A DNA stretch of 23,672 nucleotides. Origin: CAZPHI01 sp964586425. GTDB taxonomy: Bacteria; Bacillota; Clostridia; Lachnospirales; Lachnospiraceae. Within the stretch, counting starts at the first letter, position 1; every line of letters starts with the position of its first letter. The stretch lies in contig CAZPHI010000031.1 of the NCBI GenBank assembly GCA_964586425.1, forward strand, positions 1 to 23,672. The letters run 5' to 3'. A model generated the notes under the pieces. It was given only the letters and a program-made list of their open reading frames with translations. It ran no database searches and was not told where the DNA came from. Below are positions 7,412 through 15,471 of this stretch, piece after piece. The translations under genes were made by a program, and so were the position numbers.

Positions 7412-7993
7412 ATGAGTTTAGTTCCTTATGTCATTGAACAAACAAGCAGAGGTGAAAGAACCTATGATATTTATTCAAGACTTTTAAAAGATAGAATTAT
7501 ATTTTTAGGTGAAGAGGTTAATGATGTATCTGCAAACCTTATAATTGCACAGTTATTATTCCTTGAATCTGAAGATCCAAATAAAGATATTCATCTTTAT
7601 ATTAATAGTCCAGGTGGTTCTGTATCAGCTGGATGGGGTATCTATGATACCATGAATTATATTAAGTGTGACGTATCTACAATTTGTGTTGGTATGGCAG
7701 CAAGTATGGGTGCATTCTTACTTGCAGGTGGTGCTAAGGGAAAGAGACTTGCATTACCTAATGCAGAGATTATGATTCATCAGCCTTCTGGCGGTGCACA
7801 GGGTCAGGCTACAGATATCAAGATAGTTTCTGATCACATTATTAAGACCAGACAGAGATTGAATGAAGAATTATCTAAGAATACTGGAAAACCTCTTGAT
7901 GTTATTGCAATTGATACTGAGAGAGATAATTACATGAGTGCTCAGGCTGCAATGGAATACGGCTTGATTGATGGTGTGGTTACAAACAGATAG
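7412..7993 (+). CDS. clpP: ATP-dependent Clp protease proteolytic subunit
   Basis: ClpP is the serine peptidase chamber of the ClpXP and ClpCP proteases. The 193-aa length is typical. The catalytic triad is visible: Ser98 in GMAASMGAFL, His123 in MIHQPSGGAQGQ and Asp172 in TERDNYMS. The oxyanion-strand motif YINSPGGSVSAG (64-75) is intact. A short N-terminal propeptide (MSLVPYVIEQTSRGERTYDI) is expected to be autoprocessed. The ribosome binding site GGAGG lies 7 bases before the ATG. The unfoldase partner gene clpX follows at 110 bp, with a weak hairpin between. Confidence 0.98.
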   Translation: MSLVPYVIEQTSRGERTYDIYSRLLKDRIIFLGEEVNDVSANLIIAQLLFLESEDPNKDIHLYINSPGGSVSAGWGIYDTMNYIKCDVSTICVGMAASMGAFLLAGGAKGKRLALPNAEIMIHQPSGGAQGQATDIKIVSDHIIKTRQRLNEELSKNTGKPLDVIAIDTERDNYMSAQAAMEYGLIDGVVTNR

Positions 7994-8006
7994 AATGCGA
8001 ATAACA

Positions 8007-8037
8007 GGGACTGTGGCACAAGGTTACAGCCCCTTTT
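8007..8037 (+). terminator. Weak hairpin between clpP and clpX, possible attenuator
   Basis: GGGACTGT pairs with ACAGCCCC with one A-C mismatch around an 11-base loop, followed by only four T residues. Partial termination that lowers clpX relative to clpP is possible but unproven. Confidence 0.35.
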
Positions 8038-8103
8038 CGTACTTTTATGATAGATGTTATAGATTTATCTAGATGGTTAATATAGTAGAAAGGTATATGT
8101 ATT

Positions 8104-9378
8104 ATGGCGGGAAAAGGAATGGATGATAAGTTAAGATGCTCATTTTGTAATAAGCCACAGTCGCAGGTTAAGAAGCTTATTGCAGGACCAAACGGAGCAT
8201 ATATATGTGATGAATGTGTATCTGTATGTGAAGAGATATTAGAAGAAGAATTAGATATTGACAATGATAAGAACACGAATATAGATTGGGATATTAATTT
8301 GTTAAAACCAATGGAAATCAAGAAGTTTCTTGATGACTACGTAATTGGACAGGAAGAGGCTAAAAAAGTGCTTTCTGTATCAGTTTATAATCATTATAAG
8401 AGAATTACATCAGAGAAAAAGAAAAATTCTGATGTTGAAATACAGAAAAGTAATATCCTTATGCTTGGACCTACAGGTTCTGGTAAAACATTTCTTGCAC
8501 AGACACTTGCAAAGTTACTTAATGTACCATTTGCAATAGCTGATGCAACAACTCTTACAGAGGCCGGATATGTTGGTGAAGATGTAGAGAATATTCTGCT
8601 CAAACTTATTCAGGCTGCTGATTACGATATTGATAGAGCACAGTACGGTATTGTATATGTGGATGAAATAGATAAAATCACTAAGAAAGGTGAGAATGTA
8701 TCTATTACTAGAGATGTATCTGGTGAAGGCGTTCAGCAGGCACTTCTTAAGATATTAGAGGGTACTGTTGCATCAGTTCCACCACAGGGCGGAAGAAAGC
8801 ATCCTCAGCAGGAATTAATACAGATTGATACAACTAATATTCTGTTCATCTGCGGTGGTGCATTCGATGGTCTTGAGAAGATTATCGAGACAAGAATGGA
8901 TCAGAAATCAATTGGTTTTAATGCTGAGATAGCTGACAAGCATGAAGATGATATTAGTGAGCTATTCCATAAGGTTCTTCCACAGGATCTTATCAAGTAT
9001 GGTATTATTCCAGAGTTTGTAGGACGTGTTCCAATTACAGTTTCACTTGATTTACTTGATGAAGATGCATTAGTTAGAATTCTTACAGAACCAAAGAATG
9101 CTATTGTTAAGCAGTATGCAATGCTATTTGAATTGGATGAAGTAGAACTTGAGTTCACAGAGGATGCTGTAAAAGCGATTGCTAAGAAGAGTTTTGAAAG
9201 AAAGACTGGTGCCAGAGGCCTTCGTGCAATTATGGAATCAGCAATGATGGATGTAATGTATACAATACCATCTGATGATTCTGTTGCAAAATGCATTATC
9301 ACCGAAGGGGCTGTTGAGGGAACCGAGAAACCACAGCTTATTTACAGAACTGACGAGATTGAGCAGAAAGCTCAATAG
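8104..9378 (+). CDS. clpX: ATP-dependent Clp protease ATP-binding subunit ClpX
   Basis: ClpX is the AAA+ hexamer that unfolds tagged proteins and feeds them to ClpP. The 424-aa protein has the N-terminal C4 zinc-binding domain (Cys12, Cys15, Cys35, Cys38) used for substrate and adaptor contacts. Walker A GPTGSGKT is at 122-129 and Walker B IVYVDEID at 183-190. The ClpP-docking IGF loop is at 270-272, and the sensor-2 region reads KTGARGLRAIME. All key residues are present. GAAAGG at 8087-8092 is the likely ribosome binding site, somewhat far (11 bases) from the ATG. Confidence 0.98.
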   Translation: MAGKGMDDKLRCSFCNKPQSQVKKLIAGPNGAYICDECVSVCEEILEEELDIDNDKNTNIDWDINLLKPMEIKKFLDDYVIGQEEAKKVLSVSVYNHYKRITSEKKKNSDVEIQKSNILMLGPTGSGKTFLAQTLAKLLNVPFAIADATTLTEAGYVGEDVENILLKLIQAADYDIDRAQYGIVYVDEIDKITKKGENVSITRDVSGEGVQQALLKILEGTVASVPPQGGRKHPQQELIQIDTTNILFICGGAFDGLEKIIETRMDQKSIGFNAEIADKHEDDISELFHKVLPQDLIKYGIIPEFVGRVPITVSLDLLDEDALVRILTEPKNAIVKQYAMLFELDEVELEFTEDAVKAIAKKSFERKTGARGLRAIMESAMMDVMYTIPSDDSVAKCIITEGAVEGTEKPQLIYRTDEIEQKAQ

Positions 9379-9403
9379 AATTATAATATACAGTTGATTA
9401 AGG

Positions 9404-9445
9404 TTGCCAGTATATATTGATATGCTGGCAATCTTACAATATTTT
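9404..9445 (+). terminator. Hairpin between clpX and lon, weak terminator or operator
   Basis: TTGCCAGTATA (9404-9414) pairs with TATGCTGGCAA (9421-9431) over 11 bp with one T-G pair and a 6-base loop. Downstream DNA is T-rich but interrupted (TCTTACAATATTTT). The core TTGCCAG/CTGGCAA could alternatively be a protein-binding dyad. Confidence 0.45.
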
Positions 9446-9473
9446 GATGGAAAACTGGAGTAGCATAAAGAGA

Positions 9474-11813
9474 ATGAACAATAGTGATAAGAGATATGAT
9501 ATACCTGTTATTGCCTTAAGGGGAATGACAATACTGCCAGATATGGTGATACATTTTGATGTAAGCAGAAAGAAATCTATTAATGCAATAGAATCAGCAA
9601 TGAATTCTAAGAATCAGATTGTATTTCTTACAACACAACATAATTCTGATACAGCGGAACCTGGCGCTGATGAATTATATAAGATAGGTACAGTATCAAA
9701 GATTAAACAGGTAATAAAACTTCCAAGTGGTATCGTAAGAGTTCTGGTTGAAGGACTTGAAAAGGCTGAAATTGAGAAGATGCATGATGAGAATACTATG
9801 TTCTTTGCAACAGTTTATGTTGTAGAGGATGAAGGTGTCTATCCAGATGATTATACATGTAAGGCAATGACTGAAAAGATTCATGAATATGTAAAACAAT
9901 ATGCGTTAATGAATAAAAAGATGAGCAAGGATGTGGTAAAACAGATTCTTGACATGTTTGATATAGATAGAATATTAGATAGAATTGCGGTTGATTTTCC
10001 TTTTAATTACGTTGAAAAACAGCTTTTCTTGGAGGCTTCTTCGATAGAAGAGAGATTTCAGATAATTACAAAATTAATTATTGAATCATGTGAAGTCTAT
10101 AAAATCAAGGAAGATATAGGACAGAAGGTAAAAGACCGTGTTGATAAAAATCAGCGTGATTATGTTCTACGTGAGCAATTGAAGCTAGTTAAAGAAGAAC
10201 TTGGAGATGGAGCTGACAATGATAGTGAAATCGATGAGTATGATAGACGTCTTAACGAATTGAAGGCATCTAAAGAGATTAAGGAACAGATTGAAAAAGA
10301 GATAAAAAGATATAAGATGATGACAGCAAGTTCATCTGAGTCCAATGTACTCAGGGGTTATATAGAAACACTCCTTGATTTACCTTGGGATAAGCAAAGC
10401 AAGGATAGCAAGAATCTTAAAAAGAGTGCTGAAATTCTTGAGGAAGACCATTATGGTCTTGAAGATGTTAAAAAAAGAATAATAGAGTTTCTAGCTGTCA
10501 GAAATGTTACGAAAAAGGGTCAAAGCCCTGTTATCTGTCTTGTTGGACCACCAGGAACAGGTAAAACGTCGATTGCACAATCAATAGCAAGAGCACTTAA
10601 TAAAAAATATGTAAGAATATGTCTTGGTGGAGTAAGAGATGAAGCAGAGATTAGAGGACATAGAAAAACATATGTAGGCGCGATGCCAGGTCGAATCGCC
10701 ACAGCATTTAAGAATGCCCAAGTTAATAATCCGGTGATTTTGTTAGATGAAATTGATAAAATCAGCAGTGATTACAAAGGTGATACAGCATCGGCGTTAT
10801 TAGAAGTTCTAGATACGCAGCAGAACAAAAGATTCGTTGATCATTATGTTGAGATTCCGATGGATTTGTCCAATGCACTATTTATTGCAACAGCTAATGA
10901 TTTGAGTACAATGCAGAGACCTTTGCTTGATAGAATGGAAATAATAGAGATTAACAGTTATACAGCTAATGAAAAACTGCATATTGCTAAGGAATATCTT
11001 ATTCCAAGACAGATAGAGAATTCAGGATTGAAGCCAAAACAGATAACATTTACCGATAAGGCAGTTAAGAAGATTATATCTTCGTATACTCGTGAAGCTG
11101 GGGTAAGAAATCTGGAGAGAAAGATTGGTACTGTATGCAGAAAAGCAGTGACTGATGAATTAATGAATAATGGTAAGATAGAACGCCTGAAACTTCAAAT
11201 TAAGGATGTTAATCTCAAACAGTATCTTGGAAGAGAGAGATATGACACTGATGAAGCGAATGATGAAGATGATATTGGTGTGGTAAGAGGTCTTGCATGG
11301 ACAGCTGTTGGTGGTGATACATTACAGATTGAAGTTAACACCATGCCTGGAAAAGGAGAGTTTATCCTTACTGGACAGCTTGGCGATGTAATGAAGGAGT
11401 CTGCAAGAATTGCATTATCTTATGCAAAATCATATATTGGTGCAAGAATTGATGCAGATTACTTCGAGAATAATACAATACATATTCATATTCCAGAGGG
11501 AGCAGTTCCAAAGGATGGCCCATCAGCTGGTATCACCATGGCAACGGCGATTATATCGGCGCTCCTTAATAAAAAGGTGGACTGTCATGTAGCAATGACA
11601 GGAGAATTAACTCTTCGTGGCAAGGTTCTTCCAATAGGTGGATTAAAGGAAAAGCTTCTAGCGGCATCCATGGCAGGAATGAAGAAAGTTCTTGTGCCAG
11701 TGAAGAACAAGCGCGATGTTGAGGAGTTTTGTAAAGAGATAACAAAAGGACTTAAGATTGTATATGTAAGTAATATGGATGAAGTCCTTAAGGAAGCATT
11801 GGTAGTTGAATAG
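9474..11813 (+). CDS. lon: ATP-dependent endopeptidase Lon (La)
   Basis: Lon is a soluble AAA+ serine protease that removes misfolded and short-lived regulatory proteins. From the ATG at 9474 the protein has 779 aa, normal for LonA. The N-terminal substrate-binding domain begins IPVIALRGMTILPDMVIHFD. Walker A GPPGTGKT is at 358-365, and Walker B is in NPVILLDEIDKI. The Ser-Lys catalytic dyad is intact: Ser684 in KDGPSAG and Lys727 in GGLKEK, 43 residues apart as in E. coli. The open frame extends upstream to a TTG at 9417, but that codon lies inside an intergenic hairpin and the added residues are not family-like. GGAG at 9457-9460 supports the chosen start. The ysxC start follows 9 bp after the stop. 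Confidence 0.97.
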   Translation: MNNSDKRYDIPVIALRGMTILPDMVIHFDVSRKKSINAIESAMNSKNQIVFLTTQHNSDTAEPGADELYKIGTVSKIKQVIKLPSGIVRVLVEGLEKAEIEKMHDENTMFFATVYVVEDEGVYPDDYTCKAMTEKIHEYVKQYALMNKKMSKDVVKQILDMFDIDRILDRIAVDFPFNYVEKQLFLEASSIEERFQIITKLIIESCEVYKIKEDIGQKVKDRVDKNQRDYVLREQLKLVKEELGDGADNDSEIDEYDRRLNELKASKEIKEQIEKEIKRYKMMTASSSESNVLRGYIETLLDLPWDKQSKDSKNLKKSAEILEEDHYGLEDVKKRIIEFLAVRNVTKKGQSPVICLVGPPGTGKTSIAQSIARALNKKYVRICLGGVRDEAEIRGHRKTYVGAMPGRIATAFKNAQVNNPVILLDEIDKISSDYKGDTASALLEVLDTQQNKRFVDHYVEIPMDLSNALFIATANDLSTMQRPLLDRMEIIEINSYTANEKLHIAKEYLIPRQIENSGLKPKQITFTDKAVKKIISSYTREAGVRNLERKIGTVCRKAVTDELMNNGKIERLKLQIKDVNLKQYLGRERYDTDEANDEDDIGVVRGLAWTAVGGDTLQIEVNTMPGKGEFILTGQLGDVMKESARIALSYAKSYIGARIDADYFENNTIHIHIPEGAVPKDGPSAGITMATAIISALLNKKVDCHVAMTGELTLRGKVLPIGGLKEKLLAASMAGMKKVLVPVKNKRDVEEFCKEITKGLKIVYVSNMDEVLKEALVVE

Positions 11814-11822
11814 GAGACAGAT

Positions 11823-12422
11823 ATGGTAATTAAAAAATTGAATTTAGACATTGTAATTGGTGTTACAAGCCAGATACCCGAAACTCAGTGGCCGGAAGTA
11901 GCATTTGCAGGCAAGTCAAATGTTGGCAAATCATCACTTATTAATTCGCTTATGAATAGAAAATCATATGCCAGAACATCATCACAGCCAGGAAAGACAC
12001 AGACAATTAATTTTTATAATATTAATGATTGCATGTATCTTGTTGATTTACCGGGATATGGATATGCGAATGCAAGCGAGGCAGTAAAAGCAAAATGGGG
12101 TAAGATGATTGAAAAATATCTGATTACATCAAAACAGCTTAAGCAGGTATTCCTTCTTATTGATATAAGGCATGAACCTTCGGCAAATGATAAATTAATG
12201 TATGACTGGATTGTAAGTAATGGTTTCAGACCAGTAATTATTGCTACAAAACTTGATAAGATTAACAGAAGCCAGATTCAGAAGCATGTTAAGATGCTTC
12301 GTAACGGCCTAGGATTATTAAAAGACGATATATTAGTACCTTTTTCTGCTGAGACAAAGCAGGGGTTAGAAGAGATATGGAATCTTGTAGATGGATATGT
12401 TCTTCCAGAGCAGGAAGCGTAG
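11823..12422 (+). CDS. ysxC: Ribosome biogenesis GTP-binding protein YsxC/YihA (EngB)
   Basis: This is an essential small GTPase for late 50S subunit assembly. At 199 aa it has family length and is a single G domain. G1 is GKSNVGKSS (30-38), the G2 region is TSSQPGKTQTINF, G3 is DLPGYGYA (75-82), G4 is TKLDK (142-146) and G5 is FSAETKQG. The AGGAGA that serves as its ribosome binding site overlaps the lon stop codon, so the two genes are translationally linked. The lon-ysxC order is conserved in Firmicutes. A strong terminator follows and closes the tig-to-ysxC block. Confidence 0.97.
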   Translation: MVIKKLNLDIVIGVTSQIPETQWPEVAFAGKSNVGKSSLINSLMNRKSYARTSSQPGKTQTINFYNINDCMYLVDLPGYGYANASEAVKAKWGKMIEKYLITSKQLKQVFLLIDIRHEPSANDKLMYDWIVSNGFRPVIIATKLDKINRSQIQKHVKMLRNGLGLLKDDILVPFSAETKQGLEEIWNLVDGYVLPEQEA

Positions 12423-12438
12423 AATATTGTGATACATC

Positions 12439-12486
12439 AAAAACCTCCAAAAGTTAGTTTGAAAACTAATTATTGGAGGTTTTTCT
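12439..12486. terminator. Bidirectional intrinsic terminator between ysxC and the XRE gene
   Basis: AAAAACCTCCAA (12439-12450) pairs perfectly with TTGGAGGTTTTT (12473-12484), with an inner stem TTAGTTT/AAACTAA. A-run and T-run flank the stem, so it can work on both strands and serves both converging genes. Confidence 0.9.
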
Positions 12487-13001
12487 TATTCTTTGTTATA
12501 TTCTTCGGAATCTTCACTTACAAGTTTGATATCATCGATATCTTTCAAATTAGAATCCTCAATACTGTTATAATGACGCAATTTGTAATTAATAATATAT
12601 TCTATCTCCTGACGACCATCAGAAGTTAATTCTCTAAGTTTTTGGATAGTCTTGAAATCCTTCTTGGTTAGTTTTAGTATATCATCAACATGAATCTGTT
12701 TATGTTTTAGAATGTATGCTATTTTATCATAGAAGGCATCTTCTGAGGTCACTGGTGGAGTGCTGATCTTTGTGACCTTGCGTTTGTGGTCAACATATCT
12801 AAGAAGTTCATCCATTGTCATATTATAGAAATCAGCAATGCACATTAATGCGTATATATCCGGTGTGCTACGGCCTGTTTCGTAATAACTATAGGCAGCT
12901 CTTGTAATGGATAATGCATTGGCAAGATCTGATTGGTTTAAATTATGATTTTCACGCAGTTCTAATAGGCGTAATCCAATGGTAATATTACGATTATACA
13001 T
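12486..13001 (-). CDS. XRE-family HTH transcriptional regulator
   Basis: This 171-aa protein has an N-terminal helix-turn-helix of the Xre/Cro type at residues 9-67. It runs LRLLELRENHNLNQSDLANA, ITRAAYSYYETGRSTPD, then LMCIADFYNMTMDELL. The remaining 100 residues are polar and predicted helical with no domain I recognise. The C-terminus is highly acidic (EDSEEYNKE). GGAGGAAT precedes the ATG. It is divergent from the lipoprotein gene over a 205-bp gap, and the neighbour may be its target, but no operator could be assigned with confidence. The genes it controls are unknown. Confidence 0.88.
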   Translation of the reverse strand: MYNRNITIGLRLLELRENHNLNQSDLANALSITRAAYSYYETGRSTPDIYALMCIADFYNMTMDELLRYVDHKRKVTKISTPPVTSEDAFYDKIAYILKHKQIHVDDILKLTKKDFKTIQKLRELTSDGRQEIEYIINYKLRHYNSIEDSNLKDIDDIKLVSEDSEEYNKE

Positions 13002-13161
13002 ATCATTCCTCCGTTCAGTATAGTATTGTTAAATTATAATATTCGCAGCTTGGAGAAAAATGAAAGTAAACAGAATGTTGCACAGTGATAAAAAACATTT
13101 ACAAGGATGATTGTTAACTTATATGAAATTATTAGACAAACTGTTAATCTTTTTATGTTTG

Positions 13162-13170
13162 TGGTATTAT
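13162..13170 (+). promoter_or_regulatory. Extended -10 promoter of the lipoprotein gene
   Basis: TGGTATTAT is an extended -10 element about 36 bases before the ATG at 13207. No good -35 is visible. Confidence 0.4.
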
Positions 13171-13206
13171 ATAACAAATATGCTTTGGCATGGAGGAGAG
13201 AGTTAT

Positions 13207-13968
13207 ATGAGCAGAGTAATAAAAAAACTTAAATTAGTATTGATAGTATCAATGGCGATTGCACTAACGGGATGTGGCAAGAGTAAGGGTGATGCTATTG
13301 TCTTAAAGACGGAGGAGATACAGCTAGAAGTAGATAATAAGATAGATCGCACGATATCGAATTATATAGATGGAAGTGATAGTGTATTGAGCCAGGTTAT
13401 TGCTGATTTCTCAGAGGTTGATACAAGTAAGATAGGAAGATACCAGGTATCGTTTAGTTATAATGAAGAGCTTCTTTTTATGAAGGTAAATGTTGTTGAT
13501 TCAACTCCACCAGAGATGACAATTGGAAGAGTAACGGTTAATCTTTGTGAAGGAGTTCCACTTAGTGTAGACAAATTAGCAGTAAAATATACTGATTACA
13601 GTGAGTGCCATGTTGCATTTGAAGATGGGAAAGTGGAGCATATATATAATGAAGCTGGAACGTATTCTGAGAATATAGTTGTAACAGATCTGTATGGCAA
13701 TAAAAGTCAAAAGAGCCTCACAGTATATGTAGGTAGTGAATATGCACCGACGCTTATTGGAGTAGGTGATTTGACATATAATTATGGCCAGCCAATTGAT
13801 ACTATGAGATATATAAGTGCATATGATTCTGAAAAGAATGATTTAACGTCCAAGATAAAGGTGTCTACATATGATGCAAGAGTGCGTGGACAGCAGACTT
13901 TAACATATACAGTAAGTGATAATTGGGGCAATACAACAACTAAGACATGTGTATTAACAATAAATTAA
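13207..13968 (+). CDS. Lipoprotein with Ig-like (DUF5011-type) repeats
   Basis: The start at 13207 follows GGAGGAGAG (13192-13200). An in-frame ATG at 13111 has no ribosome binding site and would bury the signal sequence. From 13207 the 253-aa protein begins with a lipoprotein signal: a positive MSRVIKKLK, a hydrophobic stretch and the lipobox LTGC with Cys23. Two or three beta-rich repeats follow. DSTPPEMTI, then YNEAGTYSENIVVTDLYGNK and RGQQTLTYTVSDNWGNTTTK, have the T-Y-x-V-x-D-x-x-G-N ending of DUF5011/Cry22-like Ig domains. It is probably anchored on the outer face of the membrane, with an adhesive or structural role. No enzyme signature is seen. Confidence 0.83.
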   Translation: MSRVIKKLKLVLIVSMAIALTGCGKSKGDAIVLKTEEIQLEVDNKIDRTISNYIDGSDSVLSQVIADFSEVDTSKIGRYQVSFSYNEELLFMKVNVVDSTPPEMTIGRVTVNLCEGVPLSVDKLAVKYTDYSECHVAFEDGKVEHIYNEAGTYSENIVVTDLYGNKSQKSLTVYVGSEYAPTLIGVGDLTYNYGQPIDTMRYISAYDSEKNDLTSKIKVSTYDARVRGQQTLTYTVSDNWGNTTTKTCVLTIN

Positions 13969-13978
13969 TATGGATATG

Positions 13979-14009
13979 AAAAAATAGCTGTAATAAAAAT
14001 TACAGCTAT
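13979..14009 (-). terminator. Intrinsic terminator of the malic enzyme-YtqA-DUF4364 operon
   Basis: ATAGCTGTAA (13984-13993) pairs perfectly with TTACAGCTAT (14000-14009) around a 6-base loop. On the minus strand it is followed by TTTTTT (13979-13984 on plus). The stem overlaps the DUF4364 stop codon. On the plus strand the T-run is poor. Confidence 0.82.
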
Positions 14010-14524
14010 AGCATTAATTTCTTTATTATAAATTCGTAGATTTCCTGACTCGCATCCTTCCATTTTGCACACATTGCATCAGCGTGCTCCTCAGTAGGAA
14101 CGGACATATTAAGCTCAATTAGGTTGTTCTCGCCTTCTTTAACAACGCAATGTACAACATAGTCCATTGAAGTGGAACGATAGTAATCGGAAGTTGTGCT
14201 TACGTCATTGACAAGATCGTATTTGTTGTCAACAAGGAATGCGTCAATATCCTCCTTGATAGCCTGCGATATCTTGTTATCAAAGAAACGTATAGTATCT
14301 CGTCCGGTATCAGTAAGTTGATATTGTGTAGTATTTCTTGAAGTAGATATCTTAACAAATTCATCATTGACCAAATCATTAAAAATCTCCTGCAAAGTAA
14401 AATACGTAGTGTATTCTTTATCAAGCATAAATTCCGAAATCTGATTGTTAGTTAATGGAAAATTGACCTTGCTTAGCATATACAAGACCATTAATTTGTA
14501 TAGTGTAACAGCTTCGTTTGACAT
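14006..14524 (-). CDS. DUF4364 family protein, winged-helix-like
   Basis: This 172-aa protein matches DUF4364, a family common in Clostridia with no established function. The N-terminal half resembles a winged helix: LYKLMVLYMLSKVNFPLTNNQISEFML, then a helix and LVNDEFVKISTSRNTTQYQLTDTG, where the beta-wing would be. This suggests DNA binding. The C-terminal half alternates strands and helices and ends in a helix (EIYEFIIKKLML). AGAGG precedes the start. It lies 20 bp after the radical SAM gene and is presumably cotranscribed with it, so a regulatory role is a guess. Confidence 0.82.
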   Translation of the reverse strand: MSNEAVTLYKLMVLYMLSKVNFPLTNNQISEFMLDKEYTTYFTLQEIFNDLVNDEFVKISTSRNTTQYQLTDTGRDTIRFFDNKISQAIKEDIDAFLVDNKYDLVNDVSTTSDYYRSTSMDYVVHCVVKEGENNLIELNMSVPTEEHADAMCAKWKDASQEIYEFIIKKLML

Positions 14525-14544
14525 ATTTTAACCTCTTTTCTGCA

Positions 14545-15462
14545 TTATATAACATAGTGTTTTCCCTGCATTATATCATGCTCACTAAAATAGTGATTAA
14601 TCGTGTTAAGCACATACTTTTTATTAGCACTCCATTGCGGAGCAATTAATATTCTCTTTGGCCCATCACCGGTTAGGCGGTGAATTACCATATCTGGAGG
14701 AAGCAGTTCTATTATATTCCCAAGTATCTCACAGTATTCTTCTAAGGTAAATGTTTTGAAAGGTTCGGCATCATACAAATCCCCAAGATCAGTATCACAA
14801 AGTACATGAAGAAGTTGCAGTTTAATGCCTTGAATATTACAGTGAGCAAGGTATCTGGCAGTATCAAGAATGTCTGTTGTGCTTTCACCAGGAAGTCCAA
14901 TTATCATATGAACAATAGTTGTAATATTTGCTTTTTGTAAGCGCAATACAGCATCTTCAAAGACAGAAAGTGGATATCCTCGTCTGATAAAATGTTCAGT
15001 GCGTTCGTGGATTGTTTGCAATCCAAGTTCAATCCAGACAGGTTTGATTGCATTAAGTTCTTTGAGGAGTTCTATAATTGGTTCCTGCAGACAGTCGGGT
15101 CTTGTGCCGATTGATATTGCAACAATATCTGGATGATTGATAGCCTCTGTGAATATCTGCCTAAGATAACTAACAGGCGCATATGTATTAGTGTATGCCT
15201 GAAAGTAAGCGATATAACTATGACCTTTGTATTTATCTGTAAGATGCGCTTTCTGGGATTCGATCTGCTCAGTTATTGAGTGGCTAGCCTGTCCGGCAAA
15301 GTCGCCCGAACCACCACGACTGCAGAATATACAACCTCTTGTATCAATAAGCCCATCACGGTTGGGACATGACATCCCACCGTTAAGGGCTAATTTGTAG
15401 ACTTTTGTATGGAAAGTGTCTTTTAGATATTCATTTAAAGAATAATAGTGAGATTTATCCAT
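14545..15462 (-). CDS. Radical SAM protein, TIGR01212/YtqA family
   Basis: This 305-aa radical SAM protein has its cluster-binding cysteines spaced C-x11-C-x2-C (Cys32, Cys44, Cys47, in MSCPNRDG...RGCIFCSRGG). That spacing is typical of the TIGR01212 family (B. subtilis YtqA, E. coli YhcC) rather than the common C-x3-x2 layout. Later segments are YFQAYTNTYAP, ISIGTRPDCL, WIELGLQTIHE and VHMIIGLPGEST, the last two being radical-SAM barrel motifs. The reaction is not firmly known; an RNA-modification role has been suggested for relatives. There is no Shine-Dalgarno sequence before the ATG. The start lies 9 bp after the malic enzyme stop, so translational coupling is likely. Confidence 0.9.
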   Translation of the reverse strand: MDKSHYYSLNEYLKDTFHTKVYKLALNGGMSCPNRDGLIDTRGCIFCSRGGSGDFAGQASHSITEQIESQKAHLTDKYKGHSYIAYFQAYTNTYAPVSYLRQIFTEAINHPDIVAISIGTRPDCLQEPIIELLKELNAIKPVWIELGLQTIHERTEHFIRRGYPLSVFEDAVLRLQKANITTIVHMIIGLPGESTTDILDTARYLAHCNIQGIKLQLLHVLCDTDLGDLYDAEPFKTFTLEEYCEILGNIIELLPPDMVIHRLTGDGPKRILIAPQWSANKKYVLNTINHYFSEHDIMQGKHYVI

Positions 15463-15471
15463 ATGTATTAT

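Noticed and set aside
8901..9302. Minus-strand ORF within clpX
   Set aside because: Shadow of clpX: low-complexity Ser-rich translation and no start signals.
9417..9473. Upstream TTG/ATG starts for lon
   Set aside because: TTG 9417 lies within the clpX-lon hairpin and ATG 9447 lacks a ribosome binding site. The family-like N-terminus begins after the ATG at 9474, which has GGAG upstream.
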